64,000 nt of DNA from Glutamicibacter sp. B1. GTDB taxonomy: Bacteria; Actinomycetota; Actinomycetes; Actinomycetales; Micrococcaceae. A model generated the notes under the pieces. That model saw nothing but the letters and a program-made list of their open reading frames with translations, made no database searches and was not told the origin of the DNA. Numbering within the stretch: position 1 is the stretch's first letter; every line of letters begins with the position of its first letter. The stretch is taken from the NCBI RefSeq assembly GCF_039602135.1, contig NZ_CP125942.1, positions 620,001 to 684,000 of the forward strand, read 5' to 3'. The translations under genes and the position numbers were made by a program. This document shows positions 8,481-16,666 of the stretch, in pieces.

Positions 8481-8531
8481 CAACACGTCCTCTTCTGACA
8501 CCTCTTGCTAAAAGTGAACTACGCAACATAG

Positions 8532-8552
8532 AGTTACATGCAACATGTAACT
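8532..8552. promoter_or_regulatory. perfect palindrome upstream of the glutarate genes, probable GntR operator
   Basis: AGTTACATG-N3-CATGTAACT: perfect 9-base arms around CAA, 32 bases upstream of the CoA-transferase start. A TACTTT hexamer overlaps its right edge and could be a -10. The size and symmetry fit a dimeric FCD-type regulator. Binding is inferred from position. Confidence 0.6.
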
Positions 8553-8583
8553 ACTTTGCTGTGGACGACATTGAGGTGACAGG

Positions 8584-9729
8584 TTGGGCCAACCATTAGA
8601 GGGGATCAAAGTCATTGATCTCTCACGCATTCTCGCCGGACCACTATGCACCATGACTCTGGGTGACTTCGGTGCACAGGTACTCAAGGTTGAAAGCCCG
8701 GCAGGGGATGAAACTCGCGGATGGATTCCACCGGTAACAGCCCACGGCGTCAGCACCTATTACTGGTCGGTGAACCGCAACAAAGAATCGATCATCGCTG
8801 ACTTCACCAATGCAGACCACCTGACACGACTCCAAGAACTCATCCAAGACGCTGACGTCCTCGTGGAAAATTTCCGCCCCGGAGTTCTGAGTAAATTTGG
8901 GATGGACTACGAAAGCCTCAAAAGACAGAACCCGCGGCTCATCTATTGCTCGATTTCCGGATTTGGGGAACAGCAAGGAGCCGAGCTGCCCGGTTTTGAT
9001 CTCCTCGTTCAGGCCGTCGGCGGACTGATGAGTATCACCGGGGAACCAGAAGGCACCCCTAGCAAGGTGGGGGTCGCCCTGGTTGACGTGCTAGCTGCAC
9101 AAAATGCTGTCGCCGGAATACTGCTAGCCCTGCGGGAAAGAGAAAGCAGCGGTCAAGGGCAACGCGTCAGTATTAATCTGCTTAGCTCGGTACTAGCCGG
9201 GATGACCAACCAAACCAGTAGCACGCTAGCTACCGGACAATCACCAGCCCGCATGGGTAATGCCCACCCAAGCATTGCACCCTATGAAACTTTCAGGGCC
9301 AGCGATGGAGTTGTTGCCATCGCCGTGGGCAATGACCGGCAGTTCTCTGCCCTGTGCCATCAACTTGGCGCCCCGGCGCTCGCCGATGATCCTCGATTCC
9401 TCACCAACGCTGATCGGGTTGCACACCGCGTAGAGCTGAAGATATTGATTGAAAATGTGACTACTCAACGCAGCGCAGCAACCTGGGCCGAGCAGTTGAT
9501 GTCGGCCGGGGTGCCAGCGGGCAAGGTCAATACCATCGCTGAAGCTTTACAGTTCGCACAAGACTTGGGGCTGGAACCGGTGGCGGAGATGAAAGATCCC
9601 GAAACGGGAGAACCAACAACACATATTGCCAGTCCCATCGGACTATCACGCACAGCCGCGCAATATCGGACCCCACCACCGGCCCATGGTCAGCACCAAG
9701 AACTTTTCGAACTCAAGACTTATCGCTAA
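8584..9729 (+). CDS. CaiB/BaiF-family CoA-transferase, probably glutarate CoA-transferase
   Basis: 381 residues, the usual size for class III CoA-transferases. It begins with the family signature GIKVIDLSRILAGPLCTMTLGDFGAQVLKVE. The catalytic Asp is expected in the conserved GFDLLVQAVGGLMSITGEPE region (near 140). The start is TTG at 8584, supported by GAGGTG 5 bases upstream. It precedes glutaryl-CoA dehydrogenase by 17 bases, the arrangement of succinyl-CoA:glutarate CoA-transferase systems, so it probably activates glutarate with CoA from another thioester. Another dicarboxylate or acyl substrate remains possible. Confidence 0.85.
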   Translation: MGQPLEGIKVIDLSRILAGPLCTMTLGDFGAQVLKVESPAGDETRGWIPPVTAHGVSTYYWSVNRNKESIIADFTNADHLTRLQELIQDADVLVENFRPGVLSKFGMDYESLKRQNPRLIYCSISGFGEQQGAELPGFDLLVQAVGGLMSITGEPEGTPSKVGVALVDVLAAQNAVAGILLALRERESSGQGQRVSINLLSSVLAGMTNQTSSTLATGQSPARMGNAHPSIAPYETFRASDGVVAIAVGNDRQFSALCHQLGAPALADDPRFLTNADRVAHRVELKILIENVTTQRSAATWAEQLMSAGVPAGKVNTIAEALQFAQDLGLEPVAEMKDPETGEPTTHIASPIGLSRTAAQYRTPPPAHGQHQELFELKTYR

Positions 9730-9746
9730 ATCGCTAAGGAGCGACA

Positions 9747-10925
9747 ATGAACAACACTGAACACGCCCTTGATCCCTCCGATCTGATCAACTTCGATTCC
9801 TTGCTAAGCAGTGAAGAGATCGCCTTGCGTGAGACCGTGCGTGGTTTCGTGAAAGAGCACATTAAGCCGAATATCGCCCAGTGGTACAACGACGCGGTCT
9901 TCCCGCTGGACATCGTTCCGGAAATGGCCAAGCTGGGCCTGTTGGGCATGCACTTGAACGGCTATGGCTGCGCCGGTCGCTCTGCCGTGGAATACGGCAT
10001 CGCAGGAGCAGAATTGGAAGCAGGCGATTCGGGACTGCGCACCTTCGTTTCGGTCCAGGGCTCGCTAGCTATGAGCGCTATCTACAAGCACGGCTCCGAA
10101 GAACAGAAGCAAGAATGGTTGCCAAAGATGGCAGCCGGCGAAGCCATCGGCTGCTTCGGCCTGACCGAACCCACCGCAGGTTCGGACCCATCAAGCATGA
10201 AGACCTTCGCCCGCCGCGACGGCGATGACTGGGTGATCAACGGCTCCAAGCGCTGGATCGGCCTGGCCAACGTGGCGCAGGTAGCAGTCATCTGGGCACA
10301 GACCGACGAAGGAATCCGCGGATTTGTCGTACCAACAAATACCGCAGGGTTCACCGCGACCCCAATCGAACAGAAACTCTCCATGCGAGCTTCAATCCAG
10401 TGCGAAATCGACCTCGTTGATGTGCGACTGCCAGGTACCGCGGTCTTACCTAATGTCACAGGCCTAAAAGGCCCATTCTCCTGTCTGAACGAAGCCCGTT
10501 ACGGAATTCTTTGGGGTTCCATGGGTGCAGCTCGTGATGCTTTTGAAGATGCTCTTGCCTACTCGCAGCAGCGTCTTCAGTTTGATAAGCCGCTTGCTGG
10601 GTACCAAATGACCCAGCAGAAGCTGGTCGACATGGCATTGGAAATCAATAAGGGGTTCTTGCTGGCCCTGCACATCGGCCGGTTGAAGGACGCCGGGAAC
10701 CTAGATTTGCACATGATCTCGGTCGGTAAGCTGAACAACTGCCGGGAGGCGATCAAAATTTGTCGCGAAGCCCGCACGATCCTAGGCGGCAATGGCATCA
10801 CCTTGGATTACTCTCCACTACGCCACGCCAACAATTTGGAATCGGTACGTACCTACGAGGGCACCGATGAAGTGCACACACTGATTCTGGGCAACAAGCT
10901 CACCGGCGTACCGGCGTTCCGCTAG
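9747..10925 (+). CDS. gcdH: glutaryl-CoA dehydrogenase
   Basis: 392 residues, full length for the acyl-CoA dehydrogenase family. The glutaryl-CoA branch is suggested by MHLNGYGCAG near residue 70, FGLTEPTAGSDPSSM near 140 and the catalytic Glu in RTYEGTDEVHTLILG near 372. The enzyme is FAD-dependent, oxidises and decarboxylates glutaryl-CoA to crotonyl-CoA, and passes electrons to ETF. An AAGGAG ribosome site sits ideally before the ATG. It is the last gene of the regulator/CoA-transferase set and works with it in glutarate (hence lysine) catabolism. Confidence 0.92.
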   Translation: MNNTEHALDPSDLINFDSLLSSEEIALRETVRGFVKEHIKPNIAQWYNDAVFPLDIVPEMAKLGLLGMHLNGYGCAGRSAVEYGIAGAELEAGDSGLRTFVSVQGSLAMSAIYKHGSEEQKQEWLPKMAAGEAIGCFGLTEPTAGSDPSSMKTFARRDGDDWVINGSKRWIGLANVAQVAVIWAQTDEGIRGFVVPTNTAGFTATPIEQKLSMRASIQCEIDLVDVRLPGTAVLPNVTGLKGPFSCLNEARYGILWGSMGAARDAFEDALAYSQQRLQFDKPLAGYQMTQQKLVDMALEINKGFLLALHIGRLKDAGNLDLHMISVGKLNNCREAIKICREARTILGGNGITLDYSPLRHANNLESVRTYEGTDEVHTLILGNKLTGVPAFR

Positions 10926-11129
10926 CCCACGCCACAGCTGTTTTCGAAAGTGGTTGGGGCTGGGTGCGATGCACTTGCCTTAGATCATTCGCGTGAAGAG
11001 TTCAAAAACAGCGGATGCGGACATAATGCAGGTAGATTCAGAATCAGCAGGTAGTAATTCATCTCTGTCTGCTCAAAGTGTGTCAAAGCATCTGCCTACT
11101 GTAACCCACAGGTAAGGGAAGAAAAATCA

Positions 11130-11987
11130 ATGAAGATTGAACGTATTTTGGTTATTGGTGCAGGAACTATGGGCCGGCAAATCGCCATGAGTTGCGCCTT
11201 GGGTGGCTACTCGACGATCTTGCAGGACATTTCTGACGACGCTCTAACAGCTGCCCGCAATCAGCTAGAGTCATGGGCCGCGTCGAGGATCGCGAAGGGC
11301 AAGCTTGAGTCAGCTGACGTCGACGCAGCGCTGACTCGCCTGAGCCAGAGTACCGATCTCGTAGACAGCGCCAGCAGTGCAGATCTCGTGATTGAAGCTG
11401 CCGTGGAGCGGCTTGATATCAAGGAACAGATCTTTGCGACGTTGGGAGAACACGCGCCAGATCACGCCATCCTTGCGACGAACTCTTCGACCTTGCCATC
11501 TTCGCGCGTGGCCGAAGCCAGCGGGCGTCCGGAGCAGGTTTGCAATATGCACTTCTTCAACCCTGCATTGGTGATGAAATGCGTTGAGGTAGTGCGCAAC
11601 GAGCAGACCAGCGATGAAACCATAAAAGCCGTTACCGAGGTGGCTACTCAGCTTGGCAAACAACCTGTCCTAGTAAATAAGGAAATCCCGGGCTTTATCG
11701 CCAACCGCATGATGGGCGCCATCAACGCTGAAGCCCTAAACCTGGCCCACGCAGGAATTGCCAGCATTGAAGATATCGATACCACTGCCAAAACGGCGCT
11801 TGGTCACCCCATGGGTCCTTTTGAATTGATGGACATGGTGGGCCTGGACGTCATTGATTTCATCGCGCAGGCGACGTTCGCTGAAACGGGAGAAGAATCG
11901 GATAAGCCTCATCCGCTGATCACCCAAAAAGTTCAGGCTGGTCACTTGGGGCGCAAGAGCGGTGAAGGGTTCTACTCGTATTCCTAG
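11130..11987 (+). CDS. 3-hydroxyacyl-CoA (3-hydroxybutyryl-CoA) dehydrogenase
   Basis: 285 residues, the single-domain short form. The N-terminal Rossmann motif is VIGAGTMGRQIAMSCALGGY. The catalytic region has NSSTLPSS and the His of NMHFFNPALVMKCVEV (near 137), and a C-terminal helical domain follows (GFIANRMMGAINAEAL). It oxidises 3-hydroxyacyl-CoA with NAD. Located 200 bases after gcdH on the same strand with its own ribosome site (AAGGGAAG), it could take hydrated crotonyl-CoA onward to acetoacetyl-CoA; no enoyl-CoA hydratase is present here. It may have its own promoter. Confidence 0.88.
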   Translation: MKIERILVIGAGTMGRQIAMSCALGGYSTILQDISDDALTAARNQLESWAASRIAKGKLESADVDAALTRLSQSTDLVDSASSADLVIEAAVERLDIKEQIFATLGEHAPDHAILATNSSTLPSSRVAEASGRPEQVCNMHFFNPALVMKCVEVVRNEQTSDETIKAVTEVATQLGKQPVLVNKEIPGFIANRMMGAINAEALNLAHAGIASIEDIDTTAKTALGHPMGPFELMDMVGLDVIDFIAQATFAETGEESDKPHPLITQKVQAGHLGRKSGEGFYSYS

Positions 11988-12077
11988 ACAGTCGACTCTG
12001 AACTAGGTAAAGAGCGAAGTTTGCTCCAGCGGTTTGTCGTTTTCCAAGGTTTGGCGAGAACATGAAAGACTGTGAAC

Positions 12078-13151
12078 ATGAGTCACATTTCGACTGATCA
12101 ACGAGCTCGTCACGTTGCCTCGCGTGTGGAAGACAGTTTTCACAATTGGCGTGCAAAACGAGCGCTGGCTAAGGGGCAAGGGGCGGTTATTCTGCCCTAT
12201 ACCGGATATGGATCAACCGGCAATGACGGTGGTTGGATTCGTGTTCTGGCACGCGTAGTTCTTGCCGGTCCCGGCGCTTTCGAATTTGGGCAACATCGAG
12301 CCCAAGTCATTGCCGACGGGATCCGAGGCTTTCGAAATTTCATCTCGCCAATCCTGCCCTTCGGCAAAGTCAGCATCATGGTCGGTGAGCAGCGCTTCGA
12401 AGTGCAAGCAGACCGTGGTGGCGTCATTGATGTGAAACTATCGGTCGACCTGCCAGCAGGGTGGAATGAAGTACATCTTCAGGCCCATGATGGTGATGAG
12501 GCCACAGCCCGCATTATGGTCATTGATCAGGCGCAGAAATTTGGCGTGATCAGCGACGTCGACGACACCGTCGTCGTCACGGCCCTGCCACGCCCGTTGC
12601 TTGCTGCCTGGAACTCATTTGTGCTCTCTGAGCATGCTCGCGTTGCCACGCCCGGGATGGCTGTCATGCTTCAAAAGGTGCGTCAAGAACATCCTGGCGG
12701 ACCAATGATTTATCTCTCCACCGGAGCATGGAACGTTGCCCAAACCTTGGAACGCTTCATCTCTCGCAATCTCTATCCTGAAGGCCCCTTACTGCTGACC
12801 GATTGGGGGCCGACAGATCGTTCGTGGTTCCGTAGCGGCATGCAGCATAAGGTTGACCAGTTGCGGCGTTTGGCTCAGGAATTTCCGCATATCTCGTGGG
12901 TCTTGATTGGCGATGATGGGCAGCACGACCCAGCCATTTATGCTGAATTTGCCCGTCGCTATCCCGAACTTGTTCGCGCGATCGTGATTCGTCAGCTGAC
13001 ACCTTCCGAAGCAGTATTAGCTGGTGGTCGTTCAAATGAATTGCGACGCACCACCCCAGGTGTGCGTTGGATTTATGAACCAGATGGCGCGCGGATACTG
13101 GACCAGCTGGTGAAGCAAGGTCTGGTTGAGGCTGATACGAAGAAATTGTAG
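12078..13151 (+). CDS. App1-family phosphatase (DUF2183)
   Basis: About 357 residues. The phosphatase core shows the HAD-like DxDxT motif as ISDVDDTVVVT (near 155-165), a Ser/Thr motif in MIYLSTGAWNVAQTL, and a late acidic motif WVLIGDDGQHDPAIY, as in the phosphatidate phosphatase App1 catalytic domain. Bacterial members are widespread and mostly uncharacterised, so lipid phosphatase activity is inferred. I prefer the ATG at 12078 to the GTG at 12072; the two differ by two residues. No signal peptide is seen. The thioesterase gene follows after 14 bases. Confidence 0.85.
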   Translation: MSHISTDQRARHVASRVEDSFHNWRAKRALAKGQGAVILPYTGYGSTGNDGGWIRVLARVVLAGPGAFEFGQHRAQVIADGIRGFRNFISPILPFGKVSIMVGEQRFEVQADRGGVIDVKLSVDLPAGWNEVHLQAHDGDEATARIMVIDQAQKFGVISDVDDTVVVTALPRPLLAAWNSFVLSEHARVATPGMAVMLQKVRQEHPGGPMIYLSTGAWNVAQTLERFISRNLYPEGPLLLTDWGPTDRSWFRSGMQHKVDQLRRLAQEFPHISWVLIGDDGQHDPAIYAEFARRYPELVRAIVIRQLTPSEAVLAGGRSNELRRTTPGVRWIYEPDGARILDQLVKQGLVEADTKKL

Positions 13152-13165
13152 AAGGAAGAATGCTT

Positions 13166-13633
13166 ATGGCTGGACCGATGCTTCGTGTGCAGGTACCCAT
13201 GCGTTGGGGCGATATGGATGCGTATGGGCACGTAAATAACGTCAACCTCATTAGGCTGATGGAAGAAGCACGTATCGCAGGGTTTGGAGTACCGGGAGGC
13301 ACTGGGGCACCTGGTGTTGAACCTCAGGCGGATATTTTCTCTGCGGTTCCCGAAGGTATACAAATCTTGGTTGTTGAGCATCGCGTGCGGTACTCCAAAC
13401 CGTTGGAATACCGCAATGTTCCCGTCAACGTAGATCTGTGGGTAGCCAACATCAAACCTGCCAGCTTTGATATTTGCTACGAGTTCCGGGACCCAATTGA
13501 GGATTACCTATGTGTCAAAGCTGCAACGACGCTGGCCTACTTTGACCCATCTACTTCGAGAGTTCAGCGGTTGAGCCCTGAAGAACGTGCGGGTCTGAGC
13601 GCTTTTGAAGGTGCATCGACCTTCCCGAAGTAA
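13166..13633 (+). CDS. acyl-CoA thioesterase, 4HBT/hotdog family
   Basis: About 155 residues with the hotdog-fold thioesterase motif RWGDMDAYGHVNNVNLIRLMEEAR; the Asp of WGDMD is the likely catalytic residue. The ATG at 13166 is preferred because AGGAAG is 7 bases upstream; an ATG at 13160 is too close to that site. It should hydrolyse an acyl-CoA or aromatic acyl-CoA, but the substrate is unknown. It is closely spaced with the App1-like gene upstream and probably cotranscribed. Confidence 0.85.
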   Translation: MAGPMLRVQVPMRWGDMDAYGHVNNVNLIRLMEEARIAGFGVPGGTGAPGVEPQADIFSAVPEGIQILVVEHRVRYSKPLEYRNVPVNVDLWVANIKPASFDICYEFRDPIEDYLCVKAATTLAYFDPSTSRVQRLSPEERAGLSAFEGASTFPK

Positions 13634-13696
13634 CCACTGACGCTCCTGTCAATTAGGATTGATCTATCTACTCTTATTAAGACAGGAAGTGATGAA

Positions 13697-14551
13697 ATGT
13701 CACAGCCAGCTGGCGGACGTCCACGAACCGAAGCTCGACCTGCACGTCCTCAGGTTGTTTTGCAGGTACTTAAACGAGAACAGGTTGCACCACATTTGGT
13801 CCGTCTGACCCTTGGTGGACCTGGGTTTGAGAACTTCGTCGACAAAGAGGCGACGGATCGTTACGTCAAGTTCTTGTTTGCCAAGCCAGAACTGGGCCTG
13901 CAGATGCCCTACGACATGGATGAGTTACGCGGTCAACTAGCACCGGAAGACATGCCGGTGCGTCGCACCTACACCGTGCGTCGTAGTGACCATGAAGCGC
14001 GAACCATTGAGGTTGATTTCGTCGTTCATGGTGAAGAGGGGCTTGCTGGCCAGTGGGCTCGCGACACTGAGATTGGTTCTTCCATCTGTTTCGTCGGTCC
14101 CGGAGGGCTTTTTGTGCCTAACGATGAGTTCGATTTCCACTTCTTTGCTGGTGATGAGACGGCGATTCCCGCTATTTCTGCGGCTCTGGAAGCCATGGCA
14201 CCTCAGATGAAGGGGCTGGCTGTTATCGAGGTGGAGAACGCCGCCGACGAGATGGAACTTGTTCGACCCGTGGGCGTGGAAGTTCGGTGGTTGCATCGTG
14301 ACGCTCCGTTTACCCCACAGAGCACCATTCTGGAAAATGTTGTGCGTGAGTACCCCTGGCCGGAGGGGCGTGTTCAGGTTTTTGCCCACGGTGAGCGTGA
14401 AGTCATGAAGAGGCTTCGTCTTTACTTCTATGATGAGCGTGGTGTTGACCGTCGCGATATGTCGCTATCTGCCTACTGGGCCTTTGGCCGAGCCGAAGAC
14501 GCTTTCCAAGCTGAAAAGCGCACCGAGGTTGGCAAGATTTTCGCCGACTAG
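13697..14551 (+). CDS. siderophore-interacting protein (FAD/NAD(P)H ferric-siderophore reductase)
   Basis: 284 residues of the SIP/ViuB family. The N-terminal FAD-binding barrel has RRTYTVRR (near 95) and the conserved VDFVVHGEEGLAGQWA. The C-terminal NAD(P)H-binding half includes FFAGDETAIPAISAALEAM and ends with the tryptophan-containing YWAFGRAEDA. It reduces ferric siderophores in the cytoplasm to release iron. The ribosome site GGAAGTGA precedes the ATG. No siderophore biosynthesis genes are nearby. The small RNA locus follows about 90 bases after its stop. Confidence 0.9.
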   Translation: MSQPAGGRPRTEARPARPQVVLQVLKREQVAPHLVRLTLGGPGFENFVDKEATDRYVKFLFAKPELGLQMPYDMDELRGQLAPEDMPVRRTYTVRRSDHEARTIEVDFVVHGEEGLAGQWARDTEIGSSICFVGPGGLFVPNDEFDFHFFAGDETAIPAISAALEAMAPQMKGLAVIEVENAADEMELVRPVGVEVRWLHRDAPFTPQSTILENVVREYPWPEGRVQVFAHGEREVMKRLRLYFYDERGVDRRDMSLSAYWAFGRAEDAFQAEKRTEVGKIFAD

Positions 14552-14637
14552 AGGGCTGTCTGAAGCCACAGATCTAGCGTCACTTGGTGAAGTTAGACGT
14601 GCCTAATAGAAAATTATCAAAATTAGGTGATCTGGGG

Positions 14638-14675
14638 TTGACGTTATTGGGGTCAGTTAGGTTATGCTTATTCCA
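14638..14675 (+). promoter_or_regulatory. promoter of small RNA locus with overlapping partial DtxR/IdeR-like iron box
   Basis: TTGACG (14638-14643) and TATGCT (14663-14668) are 19 bases apart, with the predicted start about 14675. The -10 is overlapped by TTAGGTTATGCTTATTCCA (14657-14675), which by my count matches 13 of 19 positions of the DtxR/IdeR consensus, including all 8 bases of the left half. Promoter and iron control are both inferred; the right half of the box is poor. Confidence 0.45.
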
Positions 14676-14884
14676 GAGCTTCTCCCGTGTGTGGTCGGGA
14701 GAAGCGACAAACTTGACCGATATCATCGGCCAGTTCGCTACGGTTCGGGGCTGCTCACCTCGACCTAGTGGTCGGCTCAGCCGGCTTGAATAAGGGGAAT
14801 AGGGAATCGGGTGACCTGCTCAGTCGCCCGAGTCGCAGAAAAGGGAACTTACCAAGATTGCACACCTTGGTAGGTTCCTTTTTC
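14675..14884 (+). ncRNA. unassigned structured small RNA, about 210 nt
   Basis: No convincing protein frame fits here, yet the stretch is full of hairpins. A perfect 10-base stem GCTTCTCCCG / CGGGAGAAGC (14678-14705) stands at the predicted 5' end. Then come CCGAT/ATCGG (14718-14730), CGACC/GGTCG (14761-14774), an 8-base stem CGGGTGAC / GTCGCCCG (about 14808-14830), and an intrinsic terminator. It does not match what I know of tmRNA, SRP RNA, RNase P RNA, 6S RNA or common riboswitches. A riboswitch reading is excluded because no same-strand gene follows. Function unknown. Confidence 0.5.
14840..14884. terminator. intrinsic terminator between small RNA and AlkA gene, probably bidirectional
   Basis: GGAACTTACCAAG pairs with CTTGGTAGGTTCC (13 bases, one wobble) around a 9-base loop. 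TTTTT follows on the plus strand and TTTT on the minus strand. It closes the small RNA and also lies just past the stop of the minus-strand glycosylase gene. Confidence 0.8.
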
Positions 14885-14888
14885 ATTG

Positions 14889-15734
14889 TTAACGCTTTTC
14901 GGCGTCGTAGGCCCATAGCAGTAACGTGGCGAGATATTTTGAATCGGCCGGCAGTGAAGAGCTGCTGAAGTCGGGCATAGCCAGATTTTTGAGTGCGCGT
15001 CTGACCACTAAGTCAGAATCCAAGAAAATCTGTGGATCACGTAACCCACGTAGCGCCATATAGTCTCTAGTCCACGGACCTACTCCGCGTAAAGACAGGA
15101 GTTGGCTGAGGAATTCTGTCGGCTGGTGAACAAGGTCTTGTCCGCAGTCTTGAGACCAGGTGGATACGGTATGCAAAGTTGTAGCTCGTGCCAACGGACA
15201 CCGAATGATGGACTGAATTTCACCTCGGCTAAGACTCGCGGTGGCTCTGGCAGTGGGGAAGGCGCGCAGTCCTGAAGGGTGTTCCTCGCCAAGATGTTCT
15301 ACATACCTTCCGGCGAGTGTACGAGCCGCAGCTAAAGATACCTGTTGACCGATGACCGTGGTGGCAAGTGCCTCAAATGGGTCCGGGTAACTGATGAGTC
15401 GTAGATTCGGATATGCCTCGGACAATTCCTTGAAGCCGGCGAGGTCCGAGAATGATGCATAAGCAGTTGCGGTGTCTTGCGTCAGGCCGAACCAATGGTC
15501 AATAGTCGCTTGCAAACGAGGCACAAGACTCGCGGGCGCATCGTGAATGACAGAGATTCCTGAATCATCCAATCTCAGGTAGACATCAACAAGGGTGTCT
15601 TTAATGCGCAGAATCCGGTGGACTTCAGCAGTTCTTGTATCAATCTCTTCTTGAGCCGGTAAGGAATGGATGCTCAGCACGGATAGCGTGTGAGCGATAT
15701 CCAGAGTCCCCACGGATTTGAGGCGTAGTTCCAT
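14889..15734 (-). CDS. AlkA-type DNA-3-methyladenine glycosylase II
   Basis: 281 residues. An N-terminal beta-rich AlkA domain (about 1-95) precedes a helix-hairpin-helix GPD domain. The hairpin motif LSLRGVGPWTRDYMALRGL (near 222-240) is followed by FLDSDLVVRRAL, carrying the catalytic Asp and its neighbours. PDPFEALATTVIGQQVSLAAAR is a typical family stretch. It excises alkylated purines from DNA to start base excision repair. It follows the Tag gene by 6 bases on the same strand, so the two alkylation-repair glycosylases form an operon. Confidence 0.88.
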   Translation of the reverse strand: MELRLKSVGTLDIAHTLSVLSIHSLPAQEEIDTRTAEVHRILRIKDTLVDVYLRLDDSGISVIHDAPASLVPRLQATIDHWFGLTQDTATAYASFSDLAGFKELSEAYPNLRLISYPDPFEALATTVIGQQVSLAAARTLAGRYVEHLGEEHPSGLRAFPTARATASLSRGEIQSIIRCPLARATTLHTVSTWSQDCGQDLVHQPTEFLSQLLSLRGVGPWTRDYMALRGLRDPQIFLDSDLVVRRALKNLAMPDFSSSSLPADSKYLATLLLWAYDAEKR

Positions 15735-15740
15735 GCGGGA

Positions 15741-16334
15741 TTAGGCCCAAATTCCTGAACTGTTCCGGCGATGCGAACCAACGAGATGCGTATCCACCAT
15801 TCCAATAGCTTCCATCAGTGCGAACATCGTGGTTGGGCCAACAAATTTGAATCCGCGTTTTTTCAACGCTTTGGCGAGTTCTTTCGACTCGACGCTTTGA
15901 GTTGGGATCTCCGCCAGCGTGCGCGGGGCAGGAGTTTCTTCTGGTTTGAATGACCAGATGAAATCAGCCAGCCCACCTTCCTCTCGCATCATGAGTGTGG
16001 CTTCCGCGTTGGCGATCGTGGCGCGGATTTTCAGCTTGTTGCGCACAATCGCGGGGTTGTCCATGAGGCTTTCAAAGTCGTTTTCGGTGAATAGTGCGAC
16101 TTTTTCGGGGTCAAAGTTTGCGAACGCTTCTCGGAAAGCTTCGCGCTTAGAAAGGATGATGGCCCACGATAGCCCAGACTGGAAGCACTCTAGGCTTAGA
16201 CGTTCGAATACCCCGGACTCGGTGCGCACCGGCATGCCCCACTCAGTGTCATAGTAGGCGCGGAGCATGTCGCTGGTTGCTGCCCATTGCGGGCGGGCAA
16301 GACCATCGTCACCGATAACAAGATCTTCGTTCAT
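15741..16334 (-). CDS. tag: DNA-3-methyladenine glycosylase I (Tag family), zinc-ligand variant
   Basis: 197 residues. Family hallmarks are present: YYDTEWGMPV (near 27), LECFQSGLSWAIILSKREAFREAF (near 48), an ALKKRGFKFVGPTT stretch (near 160) and a C-terminal DTHLVGSHRR. It removes 3-methyladenine from DNA. Of the four zinc-snap ligands of E. coli Tag (Cys4, His17, His175, Cys179), alignment by eye gives Pro, Tyr, His and Ser here, so zinc binding is probably lost. It is the first gene of a tag-alkA pair. Confidence 0.88.
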   Translation of the reverse strand: MNEDLVIGDDGLARPQWAATSDMLRAYYDTEWGMPVRTESGVFERLSLECFQSGLSWAIILSKREAFREAFANFDPEKVALFTENDFESLMDNPAIVRNKLKIRATIANAEATLMMREEGGLADFIWSFKPEETPAPRTLAEIPTQSVESKELAKALKKRGFKFVGPTTMFALMEAIGMVDTHLVGSHRRNSSGIWA

Positions 16335-16640
16335 GGTTCTATCTTCGCATTGAGTGAGGTCAAGGGCGTAAACGGAAGAGAATCTTCAGTGTTTGGTAAG
16401 TGTTTTTGGTGGCGGATGGCAGCGGGTGTTTGTGATGATTCCAAGACCTGTGTCCTTGCGTTTCGCTATGAATCAAAACTAAGAACTGATTAAGAAGATA
16501 CGCTACCTCGGTTGGCAAAAGTACCTCTCGTGCCTGCGCTGCCGTAACATTCCGAAGTCCTTGCAACTATCACTTCAGTGGCGACGATCCCGTATTGCTG
16601 ATTGACCGCGTGAAGGGGTTTAGCTTTTCCCAACAAACAA
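16335..16640. other. intergenic region without recognised gene
   Basis: About 306 bases between divergent tag and arsR. The short frames here have poor composition and no ribosome sites. The one notable element is a second AACTATCA plus GGCGA(C/T) segment at 16565-16588 that resembles, imperfectly, the operator at 16641-16666. It may hold the tag promoter. Confidence 0.4.
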
Positions 16641-16666
16641 CTATCATCGTTATATGGCGATAATAG
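16641..16666. promoter_or_regulatory. ArsR/SmtB-type operator overlapping -10 and start codon
   Basis: CTATCATCG-N8-CGATAATAG is an inverted repeat with 9-base arms and one mismatch, centred on the arsR ATG at 16654. The left arm includes TATCAT (16642-16647), a fair -10 hexamer ending 6 bases before the ATG. Repressor binding would block both initiation and the first codons. Confidence 0.6.

Noticed and set aside
13634..13696. An iron box directly upstream of the siderophore-interacting protein gene
   Set aside because: TTAGGATTGATCTATCT lacks the symmetric right half; the match is too poor to list.
14584..14968. Two overlapping plus-strand frames in the region after the siderophore-interacting protein gene
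   Set aside because: They run through the RNA hairpins and terminator, have no ribosome sites and encode low-quality sequence.
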